Source: Dimargaris cristalligena (taxonomy: Eukaryota; Kickxellomycota; Dimargaritomycetes; Dimargaritales; Dimargaritaceae). Taken from it: a stretch of 11,169 nt of DNA. The notes below the pieces were generated by a model. The model did no database searches. It had not been told where the DNA came from and saw nothing but the letters and a program-made list of their open reading frames with translations. Positions 1-9,190 of the stretch are shown here, one piece after another. The position numbers and the translations under genes were made by a program. The stretch spans positions 1-11,169 of the forward strand of contig JANBQC010000775.1 in the NCBI GenBank assembly GCA_027576995.1. The letters are read 5' to 3'. How positions within the stretch are numbered: the first letter of the stretch is position 1; each line of letters begins with the position of its first letter.

Positions 1-190
1 GCCGTGTCTCAGGTGGCAGCATTCCCCGTTCAGTACATCTCCAAATAGATGCGATAGTATTATGGCATTATGCCGTTTTTCGAACAACTTCACACAATGA
101 ACTGAATCCGCGAATTTCGATCGGTACCATTGTTTTAACCAGATTCGCTTGAAGTTCACAAAGCAACACCCGACGATCCAATTTTGACAG

Positions 191-580
191 GCGCTCCGTC
201 TGCTTTATTTCCCCCCCTCGTCACTTCGGGAGTACGGACATGAAAGACTTGGCGATGTTCGCGGCAGTTATTCAACGGGGGTGTGGGAGACTATTGGAAA
301 TAATGGGAATATATTTAATTTCGAGTCGGATTTACGGCGCATCAACAATGCCATGTTATCAACTGCCAATAGAATACCACTGCTCAATTTTTCCGACAGC
401 TATGTAGGGGGAAGATCCTAGCATGTGGGCGAAAAATTCGCCAAAGTCCATTCACGATGGGCTCAATACATTGCTAATATATGTTGTCTTACCACTGCCA
501 TTGGGTCCGCGTTTGGTATTGGCCGAGGGCGGAGGTTATTAGTTCCATGGCATTACACTACTCAGTCCATATTTTTATGA
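191..580 (+). pseudogene. Coding-like block with one in-frame TAG, unidentified
   Basis: I do not recognise this. After a possible splice acceptor (TTTTGACAG, ending at 190) one plus frame stays open for 76 codons, meets TAG at 419-421, then continues in the same frame for 52 codons to TGA at 578-580. Both halves read like ordinary protein: the first contains GVWETIGNNGN and ESDLRRINNAM, the second GEKFAKVHSRWAQYIAN. Codons from about residue 14 on favour purines at position 1. One nonsense codon between two good halves suggests a decayed gene, a missed intron, or chance. The opposite strand has only about 30 codons open here. Bases 1-48 also read as an open frame ending in TAG and could be the 3' end of another exon. 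An AATAAA lies at 660-665. Confidence 0.3.
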
Positions 581-715
581 CATTTCATCGGTCCGCCTAT
601 TTTTAGTTTCCATAGGGATTTTCTACTGAACCTTTGTAATGAATTATTTCGAAATGAGAAATAAATACACAGAGTTTTGGTAACCATCCTTCCGGCCAAC
701 AGTATCGGGACATGG

Positions 716-1131
716 TCAGTCGGGTGTAGCGCCGGTCGGTCCGATGCATCTGAATTTATCCACAGGCAATGTGTAGATTATAAGGGGCCGTTTATTCTTC
801 CGCTCTTCCTAACGAGAAAGCGATTGGGGCTGGTTATCTATCCAATAAAATCGGTTAGGCCCACTAAGCTCACAATTATACTGGCACTTACACATAGCAT
901 TGAACCTATATATAAATGTTACTAGTTGTATCCCAACCCGTTTTAATATAATGTGCGAATGTCGATCAATTTGGGATCTGGGAATGGCTATCAACCAATT
1001 CACACGCACTAAACAGTCGATTGGGGAGAAAGGCACTCGCCCTTCGATGCATACTTCCCGTGCTCCTATTGCAACCAGAAGAGGCCTCTCCCCCCCATAG
1101 GATGGAGGCCGATCTCTCCCACAGTACCTCC
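716..1131 (-). CDS. Candidate 3'-terminal exons of an unidentified minus-strand gene
   Basis: On the minus strand, 808-716 is an open stretch of 30 codons plus TGA (EERKNKRPLIIYTLPVDKF near its start). It is preceded by a convincing intron, 891-809 (83 nt): donor GTAAGT, branch-like GCCTAAC, pyrimidine tract, TTAG acceptor. Joined in phase upstream is a segment ending at 892 that contains AHYIKTGWDTTSNIYIGSM. That frame hits TGA about 24 codons further up, then is open again to a TAG next to a pyrimidine-rich acceptor near 1131. The splice signals match those of the NOL8 gene, which is the main reason for listing it. Against it: the in-frame TGA, a competing plus-strand frame over 677-925, and no family match. 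It may be a pseudogene. Confidence 0.3.
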
Positions 1132-1245
1132 TATCTGAGGGAGGAAGACCCACAGGACCATGACAGAGAAAGGCCGGCCCCCCCAATGGAAGAGGACGCC
1201 ATCCCCCCAACGGCACAAGAGCAGCACCTCATCCAGGAGGAATAA
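1079..1245 (+). CDS. Candidate 3'-terminal exon, acidic low-complexity tail
   Basis: A plus frame running to TAA at 1243-1245 encodes an acidic, proline-rich tail (for example YLREEDPQDHDRERP, then PPMEEDAIPP) with strong purine bias at codon position 1. A possible acceptor is ATTGCAACCAG ending at 1078, preceded by a pyrimidine-rich stretch and CACTAAAC. AATAAA follows at 1288-1293, 43 nt after the stop, a sensible distance for a poly(A) signal. In the overlapping frame just upstream, 1019-1085 reads as a short Cys-x2-Cys segment (FPCSYCNQKRP). A one-base change in the C7 run at 1090-1096 would join the two frames. No good plus-strand donor was found upstream, and the minus-strand candidate overlaps it. 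At most one of the two is real. Confidence 0.28.
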
Positions 1246-1249
1246 AACA

Positions 1250-1870
1250 CACCGACCCGAGTGGCCAGCTTTGTTCTTTGTCTTAGAAATAAATACTTAT
1301 TTTACATTTCAAACTCTTTATTTATCTACCTGCCCTACTCGGCATCTTTGTTATTCTTATCTATAGTTCTTGGCCCTACTCGGCCCACTTGGTTACACTA
1401 TAGCCATCGATAACCTAGGTCGATTCGCGCTCTAACCCCCTCCCTGTCCAAACTATGGAAGCAGGCCACTACAGTTAGTGGCACTGCCGTCCCCCTTTAC
1501 ATAAGCTGGTCAATTCGCGAATATCTTAGCTATCCTCAATAGTCCAGTTCTGTCCTAAATTTTTTATTATTCCAACCCTCCTCTATAATTAGCCATACCT
1601 TGTTCTACGACCGCTCCTATTATACAGGGTATCCCATGGACTTCAGTCTCACTGATCCGCCCAGGACCATACTATTATCAACGGGAATATCTCAGGTAAC
1701 AATTGTGGTGATGGCCATGTACGATTAAACATGTACGGCTGTTCCCATACGGACAGGCCCACTAGCAACTATTGGGTCCTTGCCACATTATCTCATGGGG
1801 GGTTCGGGTAAATTATGTATCGCAAAAGTAGCATGCGTTTCCTAGTTGCGCCATCCCAACTAGGGCCAGT
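1250..1870. other. Intergenic or unresolved stretch
   Basis: No gene can be supported. The stretch is pyrimidine-rich on the plus strand. It contains an 11-bp direct repeat CCCTACTCGGC at 1333-1343 and 1374-1384, probably chance. A short segment bounded by an acceptor-like TATTATACAG (to 1627) and a donor-like CAG/GTAACA (from 1696) is open in two frames and could be an exon. It can be spliced in phase to the frame starting at 1862, but without an upstream start this remains speculation. Confidence 0.3.
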
Positions 1871-2506
1871 ATGTTTTTAATGACAATTGACCAGATTCTT
1901 CAAATGCCGTTGGTTGGGGTAGTATGGGTCACACGCCCGTACGGAAGACCTGATGAGTCGTGTTTGAATTGTCAACAGGTTCAAGAAGGGTGGGAAAGGG
2001 GCGATGCTGGCTATCCACCAGGCCGTTATTGGAAATAATGGTGAATTGAAATTGGTTGACAACCCCGAGCGCCTTCCATTATGACTGGAGACGAGAGGGC
2101 TCGGGGGAGTCAAACGGGAAATCAAGATCTGGTTTCACCAAAATATCATGAGTGGATTCTTTGTCTGATGTCCCCATCAATTCGGGAATGGAATAATGGC
2201 CAAGTATGACAATGCATAGCTGTTGAGGGACATGCTTTACCAACGCGTTGGTTAATAACCCCATCCTAATCCGTCTGGCTCCATCTTTTCTTGTGGATCC
2301 CCTTTTAACTGATGAATACAGTGGGACCACCTGAGGCCTTCATGAGATTATTCCTAAAGGGATGGGGGTCCCTGTTAGTCAGGCGGTCTTCTCTAATGGG
2401 TGAACAGGTGATAGACCTCAGTGAAGCAACTGGTTACGTAGTTGCCGAGCTGTTTAACCATAGCATCGCCTATTCGGTGGCCCTTGCTTTAGGCGGACTA
2501 ATCTAA
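1871..2506 (+). pseudogene. Decayed coding-like stretch, unidentified
   Basis: Several plus frames carry protein-like runs that do not join into one reading frame. 1871-2038 is an ATG-started frame of 55 codons containing VTRPYGRPDESCLNCQQ. 1968-2084 in another frame contains FKKGGKGAMLAIHQAVIGNN with about three quarters purine at codon position 1. It continues past TGA for 23 more codons (KREIKIWFHQNIMSGFF). 2312-2506 is 64 codons containing QVIDLSEATGYVVAELF. Frames change and stops intervene, as expected of an old pseudogene. A minus-strand frame of 83 codons (2330-2079) competes, so even the strand is uncertain. No family was recognised. Confidence 0.25.
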
Positions 2507-2739
2507 AAGTGGGGACATTTGTACACCCACCTATGTGGCATGGCTAGGGAGTACCTGATCCAGATTTGGAGCACCCTCCCTTCCCCCCTGTTACAAGGAA
2601 TATGGGAATAGCTCCTATATCCTATTGTAATATAAATTCGCCAGTTCGGGTGTGGTTGTGAAATACATCCGTACCTCTCTCTGTTGATACAGACGAGTCG
2701 CTCAATTGTAGCCCTCACCGGACATGTCCCCACCAGTCA

Positions 2740-2971
2740 GCAGTTTTTTTAGCTACCTTTCTGAATACATAACCTTGCCGCCTTTCCCTCTACTCGGTTC
2801 AATCATTGTTCCATTTTATCCTCTAAACCCTGGCCGATATTTACCTACGCGTCCATGTCAATGCTTTTTACAGCCATATTCTACCTTGTATATCCGCTGG
2901 TCATATACTATTCAGCTCTTCCCCGCCCTACTTCCCACCCACTCTCCCTTGCTTACTGTCGCATGTAGACC
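2740..2971 (+). promoter_or_regulatory. Pyrimidine-rich leader of the F-box gene
   Basis: Bases upstream of the ATG at 2972 are strongly C/T-rich on the coding strand, especially 2910-2960 (CAGCTCTTCCCCGCCCTAC and similar). The same arrangement precedes the ATGs at 9190 and 10079. GTATAT at about 2888 is a weak TATA candidate. The start context is GACCATGA. C/T-rich tracts before the start codon are common in fungal promoters and leaders, and support 2972 as the real start. Confidence 0.45.
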
Positions 2972-4389
2972 ATGAAGCTGTATGTTGTATCCGTGACCCT
3001 ACTTGGCCTAACCGTGGTCCACCGCGCAGCCAGTTGGCCTCAGCCCATTAACGATAGTAACAACTCTGGGAGTGAGGTCTCCAATGGCGCGGGGGATAGT
3101 CAGCCCAGTGACAAACCAAATGGCAGCGCATCAAGCGGCGGTGCTAAAGGCAAGTCTCCTTCCAGCAAACTGGCCTCATTGATGCCCCCTCCCCCTGAAC
3201 TTATCCACAGTACCCTGGATTATTTACCATATAGCGACCGGGTACCAATGACCGCGGTTAACCGATATTGGAGCAGAGTTGTCAAGAGTCACCGTGACAG
3301 CCAGGCCTATTTCGAGGCAAGTTCACTGGCTCCAGTCAAAATAAGGTCCCGTATAGAGTGTTGCTCGACTGGCCATTTTGCATAGTATGTATCCTACCGC
3401 ATTGCTACACTAGAGGATTGTTCGCAAGTGACCGGCACCTCAGTGCACTGATAGTGTTCAATATCCCCCTTTTCGAAATCAATGGCTAACTCGTCTTGGC
3501 CACGGCCATTATTCATTGGACCATAACCATTGCTATATCTTTTCGTGTCCGGAAGCTTATGCGCCATTTTAATGAGCTTTTGCGAAAACGTGACCCGATC
3601 AGCCTGAGCCAATTTCAAGCGCTCTTTCCAATGCAACCGATGGATACGATCATGACCTTCGCTTGGCAGGAATTCGGTGGCCATATTACAGGAAGATTAG
3701 AGTCACCGAATAACGAGGCCTTTGGGGCTGACCGGGCGGACTGGGTCGGTATGTCTGACTATTCAAAAAAAGCAGCCATTGTAGAGGAGTGGGCGTATCT
3801 GGATTACACTGCACTAAGTGCCACGCACAAGCGGGTCATTTTTCCCTTGCTATACCTTTTACCGACCTTAGCGGCGACTGAAATCGCGCAATTATTACTA
3901 GCTGTCCACTTCTTTATCGCCAATGTACCGGCTGAGGAGGTTCAAGACCTATATAGAGGCGACCTAATCCTCGCGATATTTAACGAAGACTTCCACGGCA
4001 TGTGGAGTAATGATATTATCGAGGCCCATATCAATCAACTTGTAGCCAGCGTCAGTGCCGTCCTAGCCACCGCTGGTCAATTCGCCAAATTAATGGAACT
4101 ATGGAGCCTGAAAGATAGTGGGCCACTGATCGTACCTGACTTGTACGCCTATACGGCTCTGTTGCTTTTGGAGTTTGATGATTCCGGCCCCGAACAAGAT
4201 GCCGAAATAGCCCGCCACATTTATTATGACTGCCGCTACGCAGGTGCGCTGGGCTTTAAAAATGCCCAGAAAAAATGTATGGTGCATAATGTTGGAAATT
4301 CATTTCCCCCGTCCCACGGATTCCATCTCTGTGATTGGCTCGTCCTATACTTGGGACTTTACTATAGCCGTTACTATATCATCCTATAA
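2972..4389 (+). CDS. Predicted secreted F-box protein (two exons, 3' end uncertain)
   Basis: Exon 1 is 2972-3316 (115 codons) and exon 2 is 3556-4389 (277 codons plus TAA), about 392 residues. Residues 1-21 form a signal peptide (MKLYVVSVTLLGLTVV core, Ala-Ala-Ser before the likely cleavage). Residues 22-66 are a Ser/Gly/Asn/Pro linker. Residues 72-106 match the F-box pattern: PPPELIHSTLDYLPYSDR, then VNRYWSRVV. F-boxes usually bind Skp1 in SCF ubiquitin ligases, so a signal peptide in front is odd. Exon 2 is rich in amphipathic helix (LLYLLPTLAATEIAQLLLAV; VASVSAVLATAGQFAKLMEL), perhaps a substrate-binding repeat domain; no repeat family is recognised. The exons join in phase across intron 3317-3555, which starts GCAAGT (GC-AG type). 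Alternatively exon 2 ends at 4276 (donor GTATGG), splices to 4502 after a long C/T tract and stops at 4554 (372 residues). I prefer neither strongly. The AATAAA at 4433 fits the read-through version. Confidence 0.65.
3317..3555 (+). other. GC-AG intron of the F-box gene
   Basis: The sequence GAG/GCAAGT at 3314-3322 fits the tight consensus that GC donors require. The acceptor is CCGGAAG ending at 3555, with a branch-like GGCTAAC at 3484-3490. Excision joins Glu115 to exon 2 in phase. Without it, exon 1 runs to TAG at 3383-3385 and the long second frame has no ATG at its start. A GTATGT at 3385 is a canonical alternative donor but gives the wrong phase with the acceptor at 3555. Confidence 0.5.
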
Positions 4390-4432
4390 CTGGAACTTCG
4401 TCCTAATCGTTATTACTGCTATTATTCAATTC

Positions 4433-4438
4433 AATAAA
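4433..4438 (+). terminator. Poly(A) signal AATAAA of the F-box gene
   Basis: AATAAA sits 44 nt after the TAA at 4387-4389, a normal spacing for a 3' end. If the alternative splice to 4502 is used, this motif lies inside an intron and would serve a shorter transcript form. Confidence 0.4.
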
Positions 4439-4591
4439 ACCAACCGTGGGCATCTAGCTTTGCCCCTTGCGGTTCTTTCTCTCTTCTTTGAATTGTTTTA
4501 GTTGTATCTGAAGGCACTTGCGTTTACCATCAAACTTATATTTCCAACACATAATGGGAATAGGTATATGGACTAATATATCCTTAGTGAT

Positions 4592-4814
4592 ATGGCAGCC
4601 GGTGGATTTGTGTACCCGCACAGGGCCTCTAGCAAAACCCCCAAATTGGCTATTCGCGTCCGTCGCTCAGCAGCCATGAAACTCCTCGAAGCAAACCACC
4701 TTGAAGTGGACGAATATCTCTGGCCGGGTAATAACGTGCTGTTAGATCAGCTGCACGTAACTAAACGTCGCAGAGGCTTTCCATCACCACAGATCACCCT
4801 TAGCCAGACGTAAT
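4592..4814 (+). CDS. Candidate coding exon downstream of the F-box gene
   Basis: An open frame of 73 codons from ATG 4592 to TAA with good coding character: a basic N-terminal half (KLAIRVRRSAAMKLLEANHL), then EVDEYLWPGNNVLLDQL. It follows ACTAATATATCCTTAG, which looks like a branch site plus acceptor, so the ATG may be internal. A donor-like G/GTAATA at 4727 would join it in phase to the exon at 5056; GTAATT at 4811 is another weak donor. It is either a 3' exon of the F-box gene, part of a small separate gene, or a paralogue fragment. The family is not recognised. Confidence 0.4.
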
Positions 4815-5055
4815 TCCACAGTCTATTGCCTTTAATTGAGGGGCCATTCAGTTCCTTATACGCAATGCCTCTTAACATTTAGATTTTATCCACATTCAGC
4901 TCTTATTAACAGCAACATTTACTCTAGTAAAATTAAGTTATCCACCCCTACCAAGCCCAACTTGGGTTAGTTGCATTAGATTTCAGTCTACCATGCAAGA
5001 TAATCTATACGACTGTGACCAAGTCATTCGCTAATACTAAGCATTATTGTGTCAG

Positions 5056-5231
5056 ACTATGTTTTCTATGGTAAAACCGGGTACCATGATAAACATTACC
5101 TCCGACCTCAACCACCGCTCGAAGGACACCTCTACTATACTCTTACTGTTGATCCGAAATCTTCACCCACTACCATTAGAGTATTCCGAGTACCTACTGG
5201 TACAGGTTGGTGCCATCTTTACTACTCCTGA
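5056..5231 (+). CDS. Candidate 3'-terminal exon
   Basis: It begins after a textbook acceptor: TACTAAG branch site at 5035-5041, then ATTATTGTGTCAG ending at 5055. It runs open to TGA at 5229-5231, 58 codons rich in Tyr, Thr, Pro and aromatic beta-type residues (YVFYGKTGYHDKHYL; TTIRVFRVPTGTGWCHLYY). It lacks its own start, so it must be joined to something upstream: the 4592 exon in phase through GTAATA, or another exon I do not see. It could be the C-terminal domain of the F-box protein. The call rests on splice signals and composition only. Confidence 0.4.
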
Positions 5232-5680
5232 GTGACTTGCCCGGGGCATCCCCGCATATAAGTACCCCCGCAAACATCCCCTTGGTGTTTCTCAGCTACT
5301 ATCAATATATTTTTTACTAAAAACCCCTTATATACCCGTCCCCAATTTGACACTTGCGCTTAGACGCCCCCATTTGTATTTCGATACTACAATACTGTGA
5401 GATGGCATGTAAGGCTCATAGTGTAACTGAAGGAATTCTATAATATGGCGCTAAAAATTAAAGCAAGAGCATCAAAGTAGAAAGCCCGAGTATTTTATTG
5501 CTTCAATAAGCCATTCCAAACATAAAAAAATATCATTTATAATGTCATCCACTTGCTACAATTCTCCTCCCACGTCCAATCGTTATTCATTCGGCAGTGG
5601 ACCCAAGGGATATGTCTGGCCAACGACTAATTAAACCAGCTACTCGGACAGGCATATCTTGACCCATGGACTACCTCTCC
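5232..5680. other. Convergent intergenic region with NOL8 poly(A) signal
   Basis: This is the space between a plus exon ending at 5231 and the minus NOL8 gene ending at 5681. It is AT-rich with no supportable gene. On the minus strand AATAAA occurs at 5499-5494, about 180 nt past the NOL8 stop, and is the best candidate poly(A) signal. TATAAG at about 5258 followed by C-rich sequence resembles a plus-strand promoter, but no convincing ORF follows. Confidence 0.4.
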
Positions 5681-8600
5681 CTATGCCTTAATGCTAGCGA
5701 GATTCTTCCGACGGCTATTGGCAGCCAAACGCAATTTCCGCATAAACGTGCGGCGGACGGCGGTTTTGTTCTGTCGGTTCAACGCTTGTTTCAAAGAGAA
5801 CCTAAATATTAAAAGTGTGCATTTCGCCCCAGGCATGGTCAAGTGGATTGAAAATGTAACGAATAATCGATCAGCAAAATCATAATATTATAATATATAT
5901 TCTAGGGTGTAGTTCACGTTTACGTTGGACCCCTATAGCGCAATAGGGGCAGGTTTTCAAACAAATGGATCTATGCTAAGAAAAATACGTGACATTAGCC
6001 GGTTAATACTCATCCAATCAGCCAAAATAATATTAAAACCCGTGCCGAATACTTACATGTCCTCGGGAACAGGGAAAATTGATTTGGTTTCATTTTCTTG
6101 GTAATAGGATCTATACAAAGGCAAGGTCAGTAGTACAAGACAATCACGGAAATTGTTTAGGTTAAGTAATGCTAAAAAGTAAGTAGATGCCTAAATGCAA
6201 CCAGCGGATCCTTGCTACGTAGACAAACCATGTTATACTATCCACTGAATACTCGGTGGGGAAGGGTTGAGCAATCGTCCCCCTTGACGGGAATCGAAGG
6301 AGGTGGGGAACTTACCGGTCAGCGAGATTGGTGTTGTTATGATGGAAGAAGAACATGAAGTTCGGCAGGATTCGCTGCGTTTCAATGTCGTTGGCGGCAG
6401 TCTTGTCCGTACGACCCTACAAAAAACGGATAACAAGAATTGGAGTTGTAAAAACAATAAGTTCAGCAAATGATCAGTTTCAGTAGTGACAATTATTGCA
6501 TAAACATGTACTGATTGCTAGAAACCATAAACTGAGACCTTGCAGCTACATTTTGATTTGTTTTTTCACTTTCTGATAGACTTACCTTGGTTCCCTGCCA
6601 TCCAGGTTCTTGAGTCTCTGTTTTTTCGACCACTTCCACGGGTAAATCCGTGAAGTCGTCATCATCCACTCCCGCTAACAAGGAAAACCCAAGACCCCCG
6701 GCGTCCTCACTTTCCCCTTCATCGCCTCGGGTTTCCGAGCGGCCAAAGAGGGACCGCAAATCGGATTGGATAGCAAATTTCCGGGCCGTGTCCACCGCAG
6801 GGAGCGGCTTATTTTCGAATTTGGGCGGAGGCAACGAAGGATCCACGGCATTGGCGGCACTACTCTTCGCCATGAGTTCAGCCTCTTCCTTCTCCTCCTC
6901 CTCTTCCTCCATCGCTCCGGGTAACAGCAGATCGGTACAGTCCGGGGCGTCGGGGTCGAACCGGACCATGGGTTTCCAATAGAGGTAGTGGGATTCCACT
7001 GCTTCCTGGGTTGGGCCGTCGGCCTCCGCCGCCATCGTCGCTGGGTCATCCCCCACTCCCCAACTAGCACGGGAAGACTCTTTGCCATCCTTCGATTCGC
7101 TGAACATGGCCCGTAAAACGTCTTGGGCTTGGGCCCGATCGGCGGCTAGGTTGAAGTTGCCCTCGGTATCGCTATTCGCGTCGCTTACATCGCCAGCCCG
7201 ACGCTTGCTTTCCTCCTGGGATTCCGGGGAAGCCTTGCGTTTGCCACCGAAAAGGGGCTGGTCCAATTGGAACCGGGGGTCCTTGGCGGCAGCGGCCGCA
7301 TCAAATCCTGGCTGATCTGGGCGGGGACTGTCGTCATCCGAAGAGTCATAATCATCTTCAGTGTCGACTCTGGTAGGGACTTTAGCATGACCAGCCTCAG
7401 TCACAACATCGCTATCGTCGTCGTCACTACTGTCCTTTTCGAATACTACTTTGTTTTTCGACGGACCAGATTGGAGACCTCCATCCGCTGTCCGCAGGGC
7501 TTGCTGGATCACCTGCCGCTGGCTAAACTTCGACTCCGAGCGCCGGGCCAGACTCTCTACCCGTTTCAGCTCCGCCGCCTTGATTCGCTCCTCCTGGGTC
7601 AATTTCTTCGAATCGGTCCGTGGATGGGCTTGGGACTCCGTCAACGACATGGAAGGAACTGCCGACGGTACATCCGGATTTTTAGTAGCAGTCAACTCAG
7701 AACTAGCTTGGTGGGCGGGGGTTTCAAGCTGGTCATCAATACTCCAGGGCAGCGAGCCAATGGGTAGCGCACTGTCGACGTCCCGACCCGAAAGTTTGAC
7801 CAGGTTGCTCTTGTATTTGGTGGGATCATAGGTGATATAGGTTCCGTCGGGCTTTTCCATGCGCATCCGGGCCACCGCCCGGCCATAGCGACTCTGTTCC
7901 CAGCCCTTGCGATCCTGCGCATTATCATCGGTCACTAGACTCATATCCGCAGCCTCTTCAATTACCGGCTGGGAAGGGTTAGTGAGCTTAGCCTTATTGC
8001 GTTTAACGGGTTTCTCCGGTAGTGTTGAAGCGTCCCGTTCAAGCGTAACCCTGGTGAGCGGAAATAGTGATAATAGCGACACATTAGATTTGGGAACCCC
8101 GTTAGCAAAGAGTGGTTGAGTGAAGGAAAGGGTAGGCTAAAAAAAAGTGAATATGAGTCGAGAAATAATATATGGGCAAAAACCTATGTATTCAGAAACG
8201 GTAATTCGGTAATCGTAAATAGTTCGCAAGAATAGTCGGTTAACTTACTTCGACAACACGCTTTGTTTGGACACCTGGACGATCAAGTCCTTTTTAAGCC
8301 ACCGGGCATTATGAAGGGTTCGGACGCCTAGTCAGATATATATATATATAAAGGGAGAGAAAGGGGGGCGGGAGTAATATAGTTTAGTCTACCCGAAATA
8401 GGTTTGATATTCCGACTGAGGCCAGATATGCGATGCAATTCAAACCACCGCCCACTTTACAGGATGGGTCATCAATTGCGACCCGAGACTCGAAATGGAA
8501 AAAATGATGCTTACAATGTGCCAATTGACTAGGTGTGATTTTAATATCAACAAACCCGAAACCACGGTGTAGACCTAATAAACCATTGCCCCGAAACGAT

Positions 8601-9190
8601 GTATAATTATAATGGTTAGTATGTCAGAATCAAGGAGACGGGTTGTTCTGATTTAAAATGGTGGTTCGGGGCACATATTACATTATAATAGCCGACTTCA
8701 TTGCCAATGGGAGGTTTACTTACCAGTTAAATTATCGCGCTTAATTTCGACGCCAGTAACTTCACCATATGTTTTGAATTTGTTTCCGAGGTCGCCGTCA
8801 GAGATGGCCTCGGCGAGGCCACCCACATAGAGGCGCTTAGCCTCGGCCGATTCTCCATCTATATTAATTTCAACGGGGTCCCGTAGTAGGAGGAAAATTA
8901 TATTTAATACGACGTGGGAGTAATGCGATTAGTGAAAAGTAGCGAAACGGGTTATGCTATGTAGCAATTATGGACGGGTCAGAAGGTCGCCTTGGTGGCC
9001 CATGGGAGACACTCACACCAGTTCAGAGCCTTAACCGTACCCCACTTCCGTCGATAATGCTCTGAACTTGCGCTAGGTCGCTCTGGGGCCGGAAACGAAG
9101 CTAGGGTGACGTGAGCCTGGGACTACGTGGGGCAAAATAAAGTCGTCGACTCTGCTTACCGCGCTTCCGCTTATTGGATCGCTTAACCAT
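5681..9190 (-). CDS. NOL8: NOL8/Nop8-type nucleolar RRM protein, eight exons
   Basis: Exons (minus): 9190-9160, 8858-8724, 8574-8515, 8327-8249, 8050-6586, 6416-6316, 6110-6057, 5801-5681; total 2046 nt, 681 residues, every junction in phase. All donors are GTAAGT or GTAAGC. Branch-like sites include TACTAAC (8621-8615) and TGCTAAC (8107-8101). Residues 18-95 are an RRM: RNP2 RLYVGG at 19-24 and RNP1 RGFGFVDI at 59-66, ending LIVQVSKQSVL. Downstream come WEQSRYGR (152), YDPTKY (176-181) and LPIGSLPW (197-204), recognisably NOL8. The middle is acidic and disordered (SSDDDDSD about 309, EEEEEE about 484), with DPRFQLDQPLF at 359-369. Near the C-terminus are FMFFFHHNN (610-618), matching the NOL8 FFFF motif, and a basic tail (RRTFMRKLRLAA). 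In the family, NOL8/yeast Nop8 acts in the nucleolus in 60S ribosome assembly. The GTG near 8082, a tempting start, is inside intron 4. Human NOL8 is considerably longer; the middle is shortened here. Confidence 0.9.
8336..8351. repeat. (AT)n microsatellite in NOL8 intron 3
   Basis: An uninterrupted AT dinucleotide run lies between the C/T tract of intron 3 (complement of about 8353-8373) and its 3' splice site (exon starts 8327). It therefore separates the polypyrimidine tract from the AG. Length variation could alter splice-site spacing. Confidence 0.85.

Noticed and set aside
809..1216. Minus frame of 135 codons
   Set aside because: Gly/Pro-rich where it lies opposite the G/C-rich plus tail, and it ignores the good donor at 891. 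The spliced reading of the same strand is better.
2079..2330. Minus frame of 83 codons with a branch-like site and acceptor near 2360
   Set aside because: The acceptor is in the wrong phase for this frame, and plus-strand readings of the same bases look equally good.
1..2900. Retrotransposon or DNA transposon remnant
   Set aside because: No terminal repeats, reverse transcriptase, integrase or transposase motifs could be recognised in the decayed frames.
6291..6298. TTCGATTC on the minus strand, resembling a tRNA B box
   Set aside because: No A box, acceptor stem or anticodon arm at the right distance; it lies in NOL8 intron 6.
7267..7831. Long plus-strand frames of 126-166 codons
   Set aside because: They lie opposite the large NOL8 exon and are shadows of it; no splice or start context.
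6493..8082. A single 529-codon minus ORF as the whole gene
   Set aside because: It begins with GTG inside intron 4 and reads through donor GTAAGT into intron 5. The RRM and the C-terminal motifs lie on other exons.
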